Source: Aeromicrobium sp.
GTDB lineage: Bacteria > Actinomycetota > Actinomycetes > Propionibacteriales > Nocardioidaceae
Direction: 5' to 3'
Assembly: GCF_023146395.1 (NCBI RefSeq)
Contig: NZ_JAGLCD010000010.1
Location: forward strand, 107,252 to 171,251
DNA length: 64,000 nucleotides
Numbering within the stretch: the first letter of the stretch is position 1; the number at the start of each line of letters is the position of its first letter. A program made the translations under genes and the position numbers. Shown piece by piece: positions 8,190 through 15,294 of this stretch. The notes below the pieces were generated by a model. That model had not been told where the DNA came from, did not search any database, and saw nothing but the letters and a program-made list of their open reading frames with translations.

Positions 8190-8574
8190 GCGAGGTGCGC
8201 CGCAGGACGCCACGGTCGGCGAGCTCGCGGTGCAGCTCACCGAGCACACCAGCCGCCTGGTGCACGACGAGGTCGAGCTGGCGAAGGCCGAGCTCCGCGA
8301 GAGCGCCAGGCATGCGGGCGTCGGCGCCGGCCTGTTCGGTGCCACCGGGCTGCTCGCGGTGCTCGGGCTCGGCGCGCTCGTCGCCGCGGCGGTCGCCGCG
8401 CTGGCCCTGGTCCTCGACGTGTGGCTGGCCGCACTGGTCGTGGCAGTGATCCTGTTCGCGATCGCGGGCGTCGGCGCTCTGCTCGGTCTTGCGCAGATCA
8501 AGGAGGTCGGGCCGCCCAGCACGGCCGAGAACGTCAAGAAGGACCTGGCTGCCGCGAAGGGAGAGCACGCATGA
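8182..8574 (+). CDS. Phage-holin-like membrane protein (DUF1469, actinobacterial holin-X)
   Basis: A 130-residue protein with an amphipathic N-terminal helix (LTEHTSRLVHDEVELAKAELRESAR), then two long transmembrane helices near residues 48-75 and 80-105 (LLAVLGLGALVAAAVAALALVLDVWLAALVVAV). This is the putative actinobacterial holin superfamily III pattern. Despite the name there is no prophage here; chromosomal copies sit in stress operons and are thought to organise or protect the membrane. It overlaps the previous gene by 8 bases and the next by 4 (ATGA), so all three are co-translated. Confidence 0.88.
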   Translation: MPERGAPQDATVGELAVQLTEHTSRLVHDEVELAKAELRESARHAGVGAGLFGATGLLAVLGLGALVAAAVAALALVLDVWLAALVVAVILFAIAGVGALLGLAQIKEVGPPSTAENVKKDLAAAKGEHA

Positions 8575-8798
8575 CCGGCACGGACCGTCCCGGACCCGGC
8601 GCCTCGGCCCGGGAGATCGAGGCTGACATCGAGCGCACTCGCGAGCAGCTGGCCGACACGATCGACGAGCTGGGTGACCGCCTGGCGCCCGCCCACGTGG
8701 CGGGGCGCGCCAAGGACGGTCTCGTCGGACGCTGGCCGCAGCTGGCGGTGCTGGGTGTCACCGCGGTGGCGATCGCCGTCGCCTGGCGGCGGCTCTGA
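8571..8798 (+). CDS. DUF3618 family small membrane protein
   Basis: A 75-residue protein with the DUF3618 signature REIEADIERTREQLADTIDELGDRL near residues 14-38, a predicted coiled helix, and a C-terminal membrane segment (WPQLAVLGVTAVAIAVAW). It is the last gene of the YtxH-holin-DUF3618 operon, joined by an ATGA overlap. These three families recur together in actinobacteria and probably form one membrane-associated stress complex, which is inference. The GATT -35 element of the next gene's promoter begins 4 bases after its stop. Confidence 0.88.
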   Translation: MTGTDRPGPGASAREIEADIERTREQLADTIDELGDRLAPAHVAGRAKDGLVGRWPQLAVLGVTAVAIAVAWRRL

Positions 8799-8801
8799 CC
8801 T

Positions 8802-8827
8802 GATTGGCCCGCAGGTTCCGCGGGTAC
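8802..8827 (+). promoter_or_regulatory. SigB/F-type stress promoter: GATT-N16-GGGTAC
   Basis: GATT (8802-8805), 16 bases, GGGTAC (8822-8827). Nine bases separate the -10 from the ATG at 8837, the same spacing as at 5759, 14982 and 15024. Confidence 0.7.
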
Positions 8828-8836
8828 TCCTCGGTC

Positions 8837-9268
8837 ATGACCACCATCAGCAGAACGTTCATCGTCGACCCCCGGCCCGCCGTCGTGCTGGACTACCTCA
8901 AGGACTTCGCGAACGCCGAGGACTGGGATCCTGGCACCGAGACGTGTGTGCGTCTGGACGACGGCCCTGTCGCCGTCGGCAGCACCTGGAAGAACACGTC
9001 GAAGATCGCTGGCGTCTCGACCGAGCTCGTCTACGAGCTGACCGAGCTCACGGATGCGAAGGTCGTCTTCCATGGCGCCAACGAGACCGCCGACACGACT
9101 GACACGATCGAGGTCGTGGCGTCCGGCAGCGGTTCCGAGATCACGTACACCGCTGACATCGAGATGAGCGGAGCCGCAAAGCTGGCGACCCCGGTCGTCA
9201 AGCTCGTGTTCGAGAAGATCGGCAGCGACACCGAGGACGACATGGTCACGGTGCTCAACCGTCTGTGA
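8837..9268 (+). CDS. SRPBCC-family protein under a stress promoter
   Basis: A 143-residue helix-grip protein: TISRTFIVDPRPAVVLDYLKDFANAEDWDPGTETCVRLD at the N-terminus is the usual first strand and helix pair of SRPBCC/polyketide-cyclase-2 proteins, and a long C-terminal helix (AKLATPVVKLVFEKIGSDTEDDMVTVLNRL) closes the cavity. The start is set by the GGGTAC promoter with nine bases between. Such proteins bind hydrophobic ligands; here a stress-time ligand carrier is plausible. A strong terminator follows 23 bases after the stop. Confidence 0.82.
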   Translation: MTTISRTFIVDPRPAVVLDYLKDFANAEDWDPGTETCVRLDDGPVAVGSTWKNTSKIAGVSTELVYELTELTDAKVVFHGANETADTTDTIEVVASGSGSEITYTADIEMSGAAKLATPVVKLVFEKIGSDTEDDMVTVLNRL

Positions 9269-9291
9269 CGCGGCCGCGTCCACAGACGAAC

Positions 9292-9330
9292 GAAGGCCCT
9301 GGCCCGATGTCGAATCGGGCCAGGGCCTTC
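9292..9330. terminator. Strong bidirectional terminator
   Basis: A perfect 17-bp stem (9292-9308 with 9314-9330; arm GAAGGCCCTGGCCCGAT) and a 5-base loop, placed between the SRPBCC gene and the convergent small proline-rich gene. It would stop transcription from both sides. Confidence 0.9.
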
Positions 9331-9353
9331 CCCGCATGCGTGAAGCGGGGGTC

Positions 9354-9518
9354 TCAGTGGGCGGCCGGGCCGTCCGGTCGCGGTTCGGTCTGCGGCTCCG
9401 GGGCGACGTCCGGGTCGGCGGGGTCGGGCAGGCCTGGTTCGATCACGGGCTCGGCTCCGGGCACGCCCGGCTCCTGCGGCTTGACCGGCTGGGCCGGGTC
9501 AGGCGGTGCGACGGTCAT
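9354..9518 (-). CDS. Small proline/glutamate-rich protein, unknown function
   Basis: A 54-residue disordered-looking protein beginning MTVAPPDPAQPVKPQEPGVPG, with repeated Pro-Asp/Glu-Pro runs and no hydrophobic segment. ATG 9518 is preceded by GAAGGAG at ideal spacing. A longer reading from 9572 would begin inside the -35 element of its promoter. Expression from a GGGTAC promoter and location directly upstream of the SigB/F-like gene suggest a general-stress protein. The coding call rests on the promoter, ribosome site and codon bias; no known domain is visible. Confidence 0.65.
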   Translation of the reverse strand: MTVAPPDPAQPVKPQEPGVPGAEPVIEPGLPDPADPDVAPEPQTEPRPDGPAAH

Positions 9519-9549
9519 GATCGCTCCTTCCGTGGTGGTCGTCCGGGGA

Positions 9550-9574
9550 GTACCCCGCTGCGGGCGGTTCATGC
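9550..9574 (-). promoter_or_regulatory. SigB/F-type stress promoter: GCAT-N15-GGGTAC (minus strand)
   Basis: Read on the minus strand, GCAT (9574-9571), 15 bases, GGGTAC (9555-9550). Transcription would start near 9543, giving a leader of about 25 bases with GAAGGAG before the ATG at 9518. Confidence 0.7.
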
Positions 9575-9584
9575 GCCGGAGAGG

Positions 9585-10349
9585 TCAGCTCGCCAGCTGA
9601 GTCAGTCCCATCCCGTCCCGGATCCGCTCGATCACGGCGGTCAGCCGGCGGGACACCTGCATCTGCGAGATGCCCAGCTCGCGGCCGATGTCGGCCTGCG
9701 TGCGGCCGTCGACGAACCGCATGCTGAGGAGCTGTCGGTCCTGCGCGCTGAGCTGGCGGATCGTGGGGCGGATGGCCTGCAGGTCCTCGGCGAGCTCGAG
9801 CCGGGGATCGACCGAGCCCAGGGTGTGGCCGAACGGTGGGCCGTCGCCCGGGGTCGGTGCATCGAGCGATCGCGGGGAGAAGGCGCCCAGCACCGCGTCG
9901 GCCTCGCGGAGCGCGGACTCGGGCTCGCCGATGCGATGGGCCACCTCGGCAGGTGTCGCATCGCGCGACAGCTCGGTCCGCAGGTCCTCGCGAGCGACGT
10001 TGGCCGCGGCCTGCACCTCCTGGACATGACGCCCGGGACGAACCATCCAGGCGCTGTCGCGGAAGTGACGGCGCAGCTCGCCGAGGATCGTCGGGACGGC
10101 GTAGGCGGTGAAGGAGTGTCGGTCGGCGTCGAACCGGCGCACGGCCTTCAGCAGACCCAGCCGGGCGACCTGCTCCAGGTCGTCCGTGGCGACGCCGCGA
10201 CCGCGGTAGCGCCGAGCGAGGCGGCGGGCGAGGGCCAGGTTGTTCTCGAGCACCTGGTTCTGCAGCGCCTCACGGCGCGGTGACAGCTCGTCGCGAGCCT
10301 GGGTGAGAAGCCGGTGCGACTGCTCCTCGAGGGTGGTGGGAGTGGTCAT
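9585..10349 (-). CDS. SigB/SigF/SigG-family general-stress sigma factor
   Basis: A 254-residue group 3 sigma factor. Region 2 is near residues 28-100 (LENNLALARRLARRYRGRGVATDDLEQVARLGLLKAVRRFD...HSFTAYAVPTILGELRRHFRD), region 3 near 110-170, and region 4 near 185-245 (LSAQDRQLLSMRFVDGRTQADIGRELGISQMQVSRRL). TILGELRRHFRD is typical of the SigB/F/G group. These sigma factors recognise GNNT-N15-GGGTAC, and six such promoters lie within 6 kb on either side, so this protein is the natural candidate to read them. No anti-sigma or anti-anti-sigma gene is adjacent, which is unusual for the group. Its own promoter is not obvious; a CCGTTC-N10-GAACGG palindrome lies 8 bases upstream of the start codon. 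Confidence 0.92.
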   Translation of the reverse strand: MTTPTTLEEQSHRLLTQARDELSPRREALQNQVLENNLALARRLARRYRGRGVATDDLEQVARLGLLKAVRRFDADRHSFTAYAVPTILGELRRHFRDSAWMVRPGRHVQEVQAAANVAREDLRTELSRDATPAEVAHRIGEPESALREADAVLGAFSPRSLDAPTPGDGPPFGHTLGSVDPRLELAEDLQAIRPTIRQLSAQDRQLLSMRFVDGRTQADIGRELGISQMQVSRRLTAVIERIRDGMGLTQLAS

Positions 10350-10357
10350 GGCACGTT

Positions 10358-10379
10358 CCGTTCTCGAGCGAGGGAACGG
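10358..10379 (-). promoter_or_regulatory. Palindrome upstream of the SigB/F-like gene
   Basis: CCGTTC (10358-10363) and GAACGG (10374-10379) form a 6-bp inverted repeat with a 10-base centre, 8 bases upstream of the sigma start codon. It could be an operator. No GGGTAC or TANNNT element is visible in the 234-base gap for this gene, so control may be unusual. Confidence 0.35.
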
Positions 10380-10535
10380 CTGGAGGCTCAACCGGTGATG
10401 CATGGACGTGTCACACCACGGAACCACGGCGGGACAAACCCGGCAACGCGAGAGCGGCGTCACGACCCCGGCCGCAGAACCAGGCTCACGCTCCCGCATG
10501 GCGTCGTGTCGGCGTGCGGACTCGTGGCGGGCGGT

Positions 10536-10541
10536 TAGCGT
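10536..10541 (+). promoter_or_regulatory. -10 element TAGCGT of the PfpI gene
   Basis: TAGCGT fits the TANNNT housekeeping -10. Start of transcription near 10548 would leave a 36-base leader holding GGGAGGAG before the ATG at 10584. Confidence 0.45.
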
Positions 10542-10583
10542 CGAAGGTGAGCAATCGACGCACCCGACTCGGGAGGAGCACGC

Positions 10584-11138
10584 ATGAGCACGCTGCAGGG
10601 AAAGAAGATCGCCGTCCTGACGTCGCAGGAGGGGGTCGAGAAGGCCGAGCTCGAGTCGCCGATCGCCGCGATCCGTGAGGCCGGGGGCACTGCCGTGCAC
10701 GTTGCCCCGAAGCTGGAGCCCGTGCAGTCGATGGTCGGCGACACCGACAAGGACGCGACCTTCGACCCCGATGCGACGGTCTCCGACGTCGACGCGGCCG
10801 ACTTTGACGCGCTGGTCATCCCCGGCGGCACCGTCAACGCCGACCACGTGCGCGGCGACGCGGCGTCGGTCGCGCTCGTCACGGCGTTCGTCGAGGCCAA
10901 GAAGCCCGTCGCCGCGATCTGTCACGGACCGTGGGCCCTCGTCGAGGCCGGCGTTCTGCCGGGCAAGACGCTGACCTCGTTCCCGACGCTGCAGACCGAC
11001 ATCGTCAACGCGGGCGGCTCGTGGGTCGACGAGACCGTCTTCCACTGCCCCGCCAACGGCTGGGACCTCATCACCTCGCGCAACCCGGACGATCTCGAGG
11101 CCTTCAACGCCACGATCGCCGAGGTCGTGGGCGGCTGA
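10584..11138 (+). CDS. DJ-1/PfpI family type 1 glutamine amidotransferase-like protein
   Basis: A 184-residue PfpI/DJ-1 protein: KKIAVLTSQEGVEKAELESPIAAIREAGG at the N-terminus, FDALVIPGGTVNADHVR in the middle, and the nucleophile elbow AAICHGPWALVEAGVL with Cys near residue 113. The length and motifs match intracellular protease I / general-stress protein 18 types, which act as stress-induced chaperones, glyoxalases or deglycases. GGGAGGAG lies 7 bases before the ATG. It is divergent from the SigB/F-like gene, which suggests but does not prove stress control; its promoter looks housekeeping. Confidence 0.88.
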   Translation: MSTLQGKKIAVLTSQEGVEKAELESPIAAIREAGGTAVHVAPKLEPVQSMVGDTDKDATFDPDATVSDVDAADFDALVIPGGTVNADHVRGDAASVALVTAFVEAKKPVAAICHGPWALVEAGVLPGKTLTSFPTLQTDIVNAGGSWVDETVFHCPANGWDLITSRNPDDLEAFNATIAEVVGG

Positions 11139-11200
11139 CGCCGCAGACGCAGTCTGCGCGTCAGGGTCCCCACCGGCGAGGAACGAGCCGGTCAGCCCGG

Positions 11201-11240
11201 TCGTCGAGTGGCGTCCGAGGAACGAGGACGGCGTATCGCG
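11201..11240. repeat. REP-like element, copy 1
   Basis: TCGTCGAGTGGCGTCCGAGG followed by AACGAGGACGGCGTATCG, a diverged copy of the actinobacterial intergenic repeat that runs TGGTCGAGT...CGTATCGAGACC. It lies opposite copy 2 as an inverted pair, separated by about 65 bases, in the convergent gap between the pfpI and ligD genes. Confidence 0.6.
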
Positions 11241-11303
11241 TCGCTACCCGCCTGACGGTGAGCGGTCGGACCCGCCGTTGCAACCGAGTGCCCGAACCTG
11301 ACC

Positions 11304-11352
11304 GGGTCTCGATACGCCCGCTCGCAGAGCTCGCGAGGCACTCGACCAGCGA
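11304..11352. repeat. REP-like element, copy 2 (inverted relative to copy 1)
   Basis: GGGTCTCGATACGCCCGCTC, then GCAGAGCTCGCGAGGCACTCGACCAG. Its reverse complement begins CTGGTCGAGTGCCTCGCGAG and matches the partial copy that ends the window. Such repeats are common between convergent genes in Nocardioidaceae and may act in termination. Confidence 0.7.
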
Positions 11353-11370
11353 GGTGGTGACCGCACCCGG

Positions 11371-13758
11371 TCAGGTGGCAGAGGTCTCCCGCACGATGTC
11401 GGTCGCCTCGAGGTCCGTCCGCAGGCCCTTCCAGACGGGATGGCGCAGATGGCCTGAGGCCGTCAGCTCGGCGTACGTGACCTCGCCGACGAGCTTCGGC
11501 GTGACCCACTGCGCGTCACGCTCGACGTCGCGCGGCACCTCCGTGAAGGGCGAGGTCTTCCGGCCCAGCCGTCCGAGTCGATGCTCCAGCTCGTGCAGGT
11601 CCCGTTCGCCGAAGCCCGAGCCGACGCGGCCGACGTACGTCACGCCGCCGTCCTCGGGAATGCCGACCAGCAGTGACCCGATCGAGCCCGCGCGTCGACC
11701 ACGCCCGGGCCGCCAGCCGCCGATCACGACCGACTGCGCCGCGAGGTGCTTGATCTTGATCCACGACCGCGACCGTCGGCCGGGCAGGTAGCGCGAGCCG
11801 AGGCGCTTTGCGACGACCCCCTCGAGGCCACGGTCGCGGCTCTGGGCGATCGCCGCGTCGAGGTCGCCCTCGACCGCGGCGGGCAGGTCGACGCTGTCGA
11901 GGTCGTCCAGGCCGAGGTCCTGCAGGAGCTCGCGGCGTCGTGCGTACCCCGAGCCGATCAGGTCCTTGCCGCCGGCGCGCAGCACGTCGAACACGAGGAG
12001 ACGCACGGGAACCTCCTCGCGAGCAGCGGTGATCTCGGCGCTGCGGGAGAGCTGGATGCGGTGCTGCAGCAGCGAGAAGTCCGGGGCGCCGCGACGACCG
12101 AGGGCGACGATCTCGCCGTCGAGGACGAGCGGCTGCTCCGGTTGCAGACCGGCGAGCGCCTCGGTGACCTCGGGATAGGTGGCCGCCACGGGACGTCCCG
12201 ACCGGCTGAACAGCTCCACGTCGCTCCCGTCGACGACGGCGATCGTGCGGACGCCGTCCCACTTGAGCTCGAAGGCCCAGTCGCCGTCGTCCTCGACGTC
12301 CGCTGCGGAGCCGAGGGTCGCGAGCATCGGATCGACCGCCGCGTCGCGGAGCGAGGCTCGACCGGACGATCCATGCGGTTCCATGACGTGCGCGAGCCAG
12401 TTCGTGCCGGTCCGAATCAGGGCCAGCCGGCGGTGCTCCCCGCCGAGTCCGCCGTCGTGGCTGCCCCGGAGGGTCACGATGACCTCGCCGTCGTTCCACT
12501 TCTCGGTGTCGTACTCGCCGGTGTCCCAGATCAGCGACTCGCCGCCGCCGTACTCGCCCTGGGGGATCGTGCCCTCGAACGTCGCGTACTCCAGCGGGTG
12601 GTCCTCGGTGGGCACCGCGAGCCGGTTCCGCCGCGGGTCGTCGGGCAGGCCCTTGGGCAGCGCCCAGCAGCGCAGGACGCCGTCGCGCTCGAGCCGCAGG
12701 TCCCAGTGCAGGCTGCTCGCGTGGTGCTCGTGGACGACGAACAGACGGCCCTCGCCGGAGCCCTTCGGGGCCGGGGTGGCCGGCACCGGTTCAGGGGTGC
12801 GACGGGCATCGCGCTTGGACCGGTACTCGCGCAGGAGGTCGGTCTCGCGATCGGCGCCGCCCCCGTGGCCTGGCGTGTGGCCGAGCGGTGCCATCGGATC
12901 CTTGCGCCGTTTCATCCGCGCCAGCACCTCGTCCATGCGCAGCTGCCGAAGGTCGGGGTCGTTCAGCTCACGCCACGTCCGCGGCACGGCGACGTAGGGC
13001 TGCTCACCCCCTCGCAGCGAGTACGGCGCCACGGTGGTCTTGCTGCCGTTGTTCTGGCTCCAGTCGACGAGCACCTTGCCCTGGCGGTCGGTCTTGCGCA
13101 TCGACGACACGACCAGGTCCGGCAGCTGCTCCTCGAGGGCCTGCGCGAGTCGCTTCGCGACGGCGTTGATCGCCTCGGCGTCGTGCGAGCCGTCCAGTGC
13201 GGCGTAGAGGTGGATGCCCTTGCTGCCGCTCGTGACGGGCACCGGGTCGAGCCCGATGTCCTTCAGCATCGCCCGGGCTCGCTTCGCGACCTCGACGCAC
13301 TCCGGCAGACCGACGCCCGGCCCGGGATCGAGGTCGAGCACCAGGCGGTCGGGGTTCTCGTGATTGCCCTTCGGACCGACCCGCCACTGCGGGACGTGCA
13401 GCTCGAGCGCCGCGACCTGACCTGCCCAGGCGAGAGCGGCCTGCTCCTCGAAGCGTGGGTAGCGCGTGCGGTGGTCCCGGTGGCTGACCTCGACGCGCGG
13501 GATCCAGTCGGGTGCGGAGTCAGGCAGGTTCTTCTCGAAGAAGACCTCGCCCGGCGAGCGCTCGGTGCCCACGCCGTCGACCCAGCGCTTGCGGGTCACG
13601 ATGCGCCCGGCGACGTGCGGGAGCAGGTACGGCGCGATCTCGACGTAGTAGCGGATGACATCGGCCTTGGTCGTGCCCGTAGCCGGGTACAGGACCTTGT
13701 CCGGGTGGGTCAGCCGCAGCCGGCGCCCGCCGATCTCGGTCGTGACGGGCGAGGCCAC
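11371..13758 (-). CDS. ligD: Multifunctional non-homologous end-joining DNA ligase LigD
   Basis: A 795-residue, three-domain ligase in the mycobacterial order polymerase-nuclease-ligase. Residues about 1-300 are the LigD primase/polymerase domain (THPDKVLYPATGTTKADVIRYY; DLDPGPGV with the metal-binding Asp pair). Residues about 335-460 are the 3'-phosphoesterase domain (HHASSLHWDLRLERDGVLRCW, EGTIPQGEYGGG). Residues about 475-795 are the ATP-dependent ligase, with adenylated Lys499 in FELKWDGVRT and later DGEIV and KRLGSRY motifs. It fills, trims and seals double-strand breaks held by Ku. The GTG start lies one base after the ku stop, so the pair is an operon. Confidence 0.95.
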   Translation of the reverse strand: MASPVTTEIGGRRLRLTHPDKVLYPATGTTKADVIRYYVEIAPYLLPHVAGRIVTRKRWVDGVGTERSPGEVFFEKNLPDSAPDWIPRVEVSHRDHRTRYPRFEEQAALAWAGQVAALELHVPQWRVGPKGNHENPDRLVLDLDPGPGVGLPECVEVAKRARAMLKDIGLDPVPVTSGSKGIHLYAALDGSHDAEAINAVAKRLAQALEEQLPDLVVSSMRKTDRQGKVLVDWSQNNGSKTTVAPYSLRGGEQPYVAVPRTWRELNDPDLRQLRMDEVLARMKRRKDPMAPLGHTPGHGGGADRETDLLREYRSKRDARRTPEPVPATPAPKGSGEGRLFVVHEHHASSLHWDLRLERDGVLRCWALPKGLPDDPRRNRLAVPTEDHPLEYATFEGTIPQGEYGGGESLIWDTGEYDTEKWNDGEVIVTLRGSHDGGLGGEHRRLALIRTGTNWLAHVMEPHGSSGRASLRDAAVDPMLATLGSAADVEDDGDWAFELKWDGVRTIAVVDGSDVELFSRSGRPVAATYPEVTEALAGLQPEQPLVLDGEIVALGRRGAPDFSLLQHRIQLSRSAEITAAREEVPVRLLVFDVLRAGGKDLIGSGYARRRELLQDLGLDDLDSVDLPAAVEGDLDAAIAQSRDRGLEGVVAKRLGSRYLPGRRSRSWIKIKHLAAQSVVIGGWRPGRGRRAGSIGSLLVGIPEDGGVTYVGRVGSGFGERDLHELEHRLGRLGRKTSPFTEVPRDVERDAQWVTPKLVGEVTYAELTASGHLRHPVWKGLRTDLEATDIVRETSAT

Positions 13759-13759
13759 G

Positions 13760-14683
13760 TCACGCCGACTTCTTCGTGCCGGACGTCTTCTTCGCCGCCT
13801 TCTTCTTCGTCGTCTTCGTGGCCGGCGCCTTCTTCGCTGACGTCTTCTTGGCGGGCGCCTTCTTCTTCGCTGCGGTCTTCTTGGCCGGCGCCGTCTTCTT
13901 CGTCGTGGACTTCTTCGACAGGCTTCGCTCCAGCGCGTCCATCAGGTCGATCACGTTGTCGCCGGCGTCGTCGCCGCTGTCGTCGGTCACGAGCACCTCG
14001 GCGTCGTCGCCCTTCTCGAGCTTCTCGGCGATCAGCTCGCGCAGCTGCTCCTGGTACTCGTCGGTGAACGCGCCCGGGTCGAAGTCGTCGGACATCGACT
14101 CCACCAGCTGCGAGGCCATGTCGCGCTCGCGCTGGGAGATCCGGGGTGTGGAGCCGAGCACCTCGAACGCGGGGGAGCGGACCTCGTCGTCCCACAGCAT
14201 CGTCTGCAGCACCAGGACGTCGCCGCGCACGCGGAGCGCCGCCAGACGGGTCTTGCGCCGGAGAGCGAAGCGGACGATCGCGGTGCGGTCGGTGTCCTCG
14301 AGCGCGCGTCGCAGCAGCGTGTAGGGCTTGAGGGCCTTGTCCTCCGGCTCGAGGAAGTAGGCCTTGTCGAGCCGGAGGATCTCGACCTGGTCGGCCGGCA
14401 CGAACTGGACGACCTCGATCTCGTGGTCACGCTCGGCGGGAAGCAGCTCGAAGTCCTCGTCGCTCAGGACGACGCGGCGGCCGCCTTCCTCGTAGGCGCG
14501 GTCGATGTCCTCGTAGGGGACGACCTTGCCGCACTCCTCGCACCGGCGCTGGTACTTGATGCGCCCGCCGTCCTCGGCGTGCACCTGGTGCAGGGGGAGA
14601 TCGTGCGACGAGGTCGCGCTGTAGACCTTCACGGGTACCGAGACCAGCCCGAAGCTGATCGCGCCCTTCCAGATGGCTCGCAT
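13760..14683 (-). CDS. ku: Non-homologous end-joining protein Ku with lysine-rich tail
   Basis: A 307-residue bacterial Ku: MRAIWKGAISFGLVSVPVKVYSAT is the family's opening, then the beta-barrel ring core to about residue 245 with CEECGKVVPYEDIDRAYE near 48-65. The tail from about 255 is a repeated KKTAPAKKTAAKKKAPAKK run, the histone-H1-like extension found in actinobacterial Ku that aids DNA binding and end bridging. It precedes ligD by one base. On the upstream side a 43-base gap without a visible terminator separates it from the small protein at 14972, so both NHEJ genes may be read from that gene's GGGTAC stress promoter. No separate promoter is clear in the gap. Confidence 0.95.
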   Translation of the reverse strand: MRAIWKGAISFGLVSVPVKVYSATSSHDLPLHQVHAEDGGRIKYQRRCEECGKVVPYEDIDRAYEEGGRRVVLSDEDFELLPAERDHEIEVVQFVPADQVEILRLDKAYFLEPEDKALKPYTLLRRALEDTDRTAIVRFALRRKTRLAALRVRGDVLVLQTMLWDDEVRSPAFEVLGSTPRISQRERDMASQLVESMSDDFDPGAFTDEYQEQLRELIAEKLEKGDDAEVLVTDDSGDDAGDNVIDLMDALERSLSKKSTTKKTAPAKKTAAKKKAPAKKTSAKKAPATKTTKKKAAKKTSGTKKSA

Positions 14684-14726
14684 GCTGTCAGTGAACCGCG
14701 ATCTCAGGCCCGGTGCACGACGTGGC

Positions 14727-14972
14727 TCAGGGGGACGGTTCGCCGTCGGGGTCGGCCGGGATCAGGCGATCGCCGTCGGGCACGGTCTCCGGCGGCTCGA
14801 CCGCGTCCTCGCCCGCCGCCGGGCGGTCGCCGTCCTCGACCTCGGAGGCGTCGGGAGACGGCTGGGTCGGCGGCGTGTCGGCATCCGGCTCGGTATCGGG
14901 GGACGTGGCGGGGCTGGTGGGCGCATGGCCGTCGGTGCCGGGACCGGCGTCGGGGTGTGTGGGGCTGTTCAT
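14727..14972 (-). CDS. Small Pro/Asp-rich protein under a stress promoter
   Basis: An 81-residue, acidic, proline-rich protein beginning MNSPTHPDAGPGTDGHAPTS, with no hydrophobic stretch; probably disordered. I do not recognise a family. The start is set by GGGTAC nine bases upstream, the same spacing as at 5774, 8837 and 15039. It is the first gene of a likely run leading into ku and ligD. Composition resembles the small proteins at 5774 and 9354, so the three may be functionally related. Confidence 0.7.
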   Translation of the reverse strand: MNSPTHPDAGPGTDGHAPTSPATSPDTEPDADTPPTQPSPDASEVEDGDRPAAGEDAVEPPETVPDGDRLIPADPDGEPSP

Positions 14973-14981
14973 GCCGGGGAG

Positions 14982-15006
14982 GTACCCGCCCCGGTCGACT
15001 TCACGC
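14982..15006 (-). promoter_or_regulatory. SigB/F-type stress promoter: GCGT-N15-GGGTAC (minus strand)
   Basis: On the minus strand, GCGT (15006-15003), 15 bases, GGGTAC (14987-14982), then nine bases to the ATG at 14972. It faces away from the promoter at 15005-15029; the two -35 elements overlap by two bases. Confidence 0.72.
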
Positions 15007-15029
15007 ATGGAGGACCGTGACGGGGGTAC
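15005..15029 (+). promoter_or_regulatory. SigB/F-type stress promoter: GCAT-N15-GGGTAC
   Basis: GCAT (15005-15008), 15 bases, GGGTAC (15024-15029), then nine bases to the ATG at 15039. It shares the -35 region with its divergent partner at 14982-15006. Confidence 0.72.
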
Positions 15030-15038
15030 ACCGCTGGC

Positions 15039-15257
15039 ATGAGCACTCTCACCGATGATCAGCTGACCGCCATCCAGAACGTCGTCGACCGTGTCGCGAA
15101 CTACCAGGACGGCGCCCCCGAGGGCACCGTTGCCGATGAGCTGCGCAAGGGACTCGACGAGGCTGGCGTCACGCTGGACGACGCCCAGGTCGACCGTCTG
15201 GCGCAGGCCATCGACGGCGCCGACGGTGACGTCTCGGCCTCCGACGTCCTGAGCTGA
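15039..15257 (+). CDS. Small conserved-looking acidic helical protein, unknown function
   Basis: A 72-residue protein, MSTLTDDQLTAIQNVVDRVANYQDGAPEG..., predicted to be mostly amphipathic helix, with the C-terminal half EAGVTLDDAQVDRLAQAIDGADGDVSASDVLS. No transmembrane segment or cysteine. I do not recognise it. The GGGTAC promoter nine bases before the ATG places it in the likely general-stress regulon, and it diverges from the small protein that leads the ku-ligD run. Confidence 0.78.
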   Translation: MSTLTDDQLTAIQNVVDRVANYQDGAPEGTVADELRKGLDEAGVTLDDAQVDRLAQAIDGADGDVSASDVLS

Positions 15258-15294
15258 GCCGCGGCGCGGCCGTCGACCCGACAGGCGGGCTTCC

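Noticed and set aside
8182..8574. Holin gene as evidence of a prophage
   Set aside because: No other phage gene is nearby; the family is a chromosomal stress-operon protein in actinobacteria.
13776..14324. A plus-strand ORF with a hydrophobic Phe/Val/Ala-rich start resembling membrane helices
   Set aside because: It is the complement of the Lys/Ala-rich Ku tail; AAG codons read as CTT/TTC on the other strand create the false hydrophobic stretch.
14631..14640. GGGTAC in the ku gene as a seventh stress promoter
   Set aside because: It lies inside coding sequence with no correctly placed gene start downstream.
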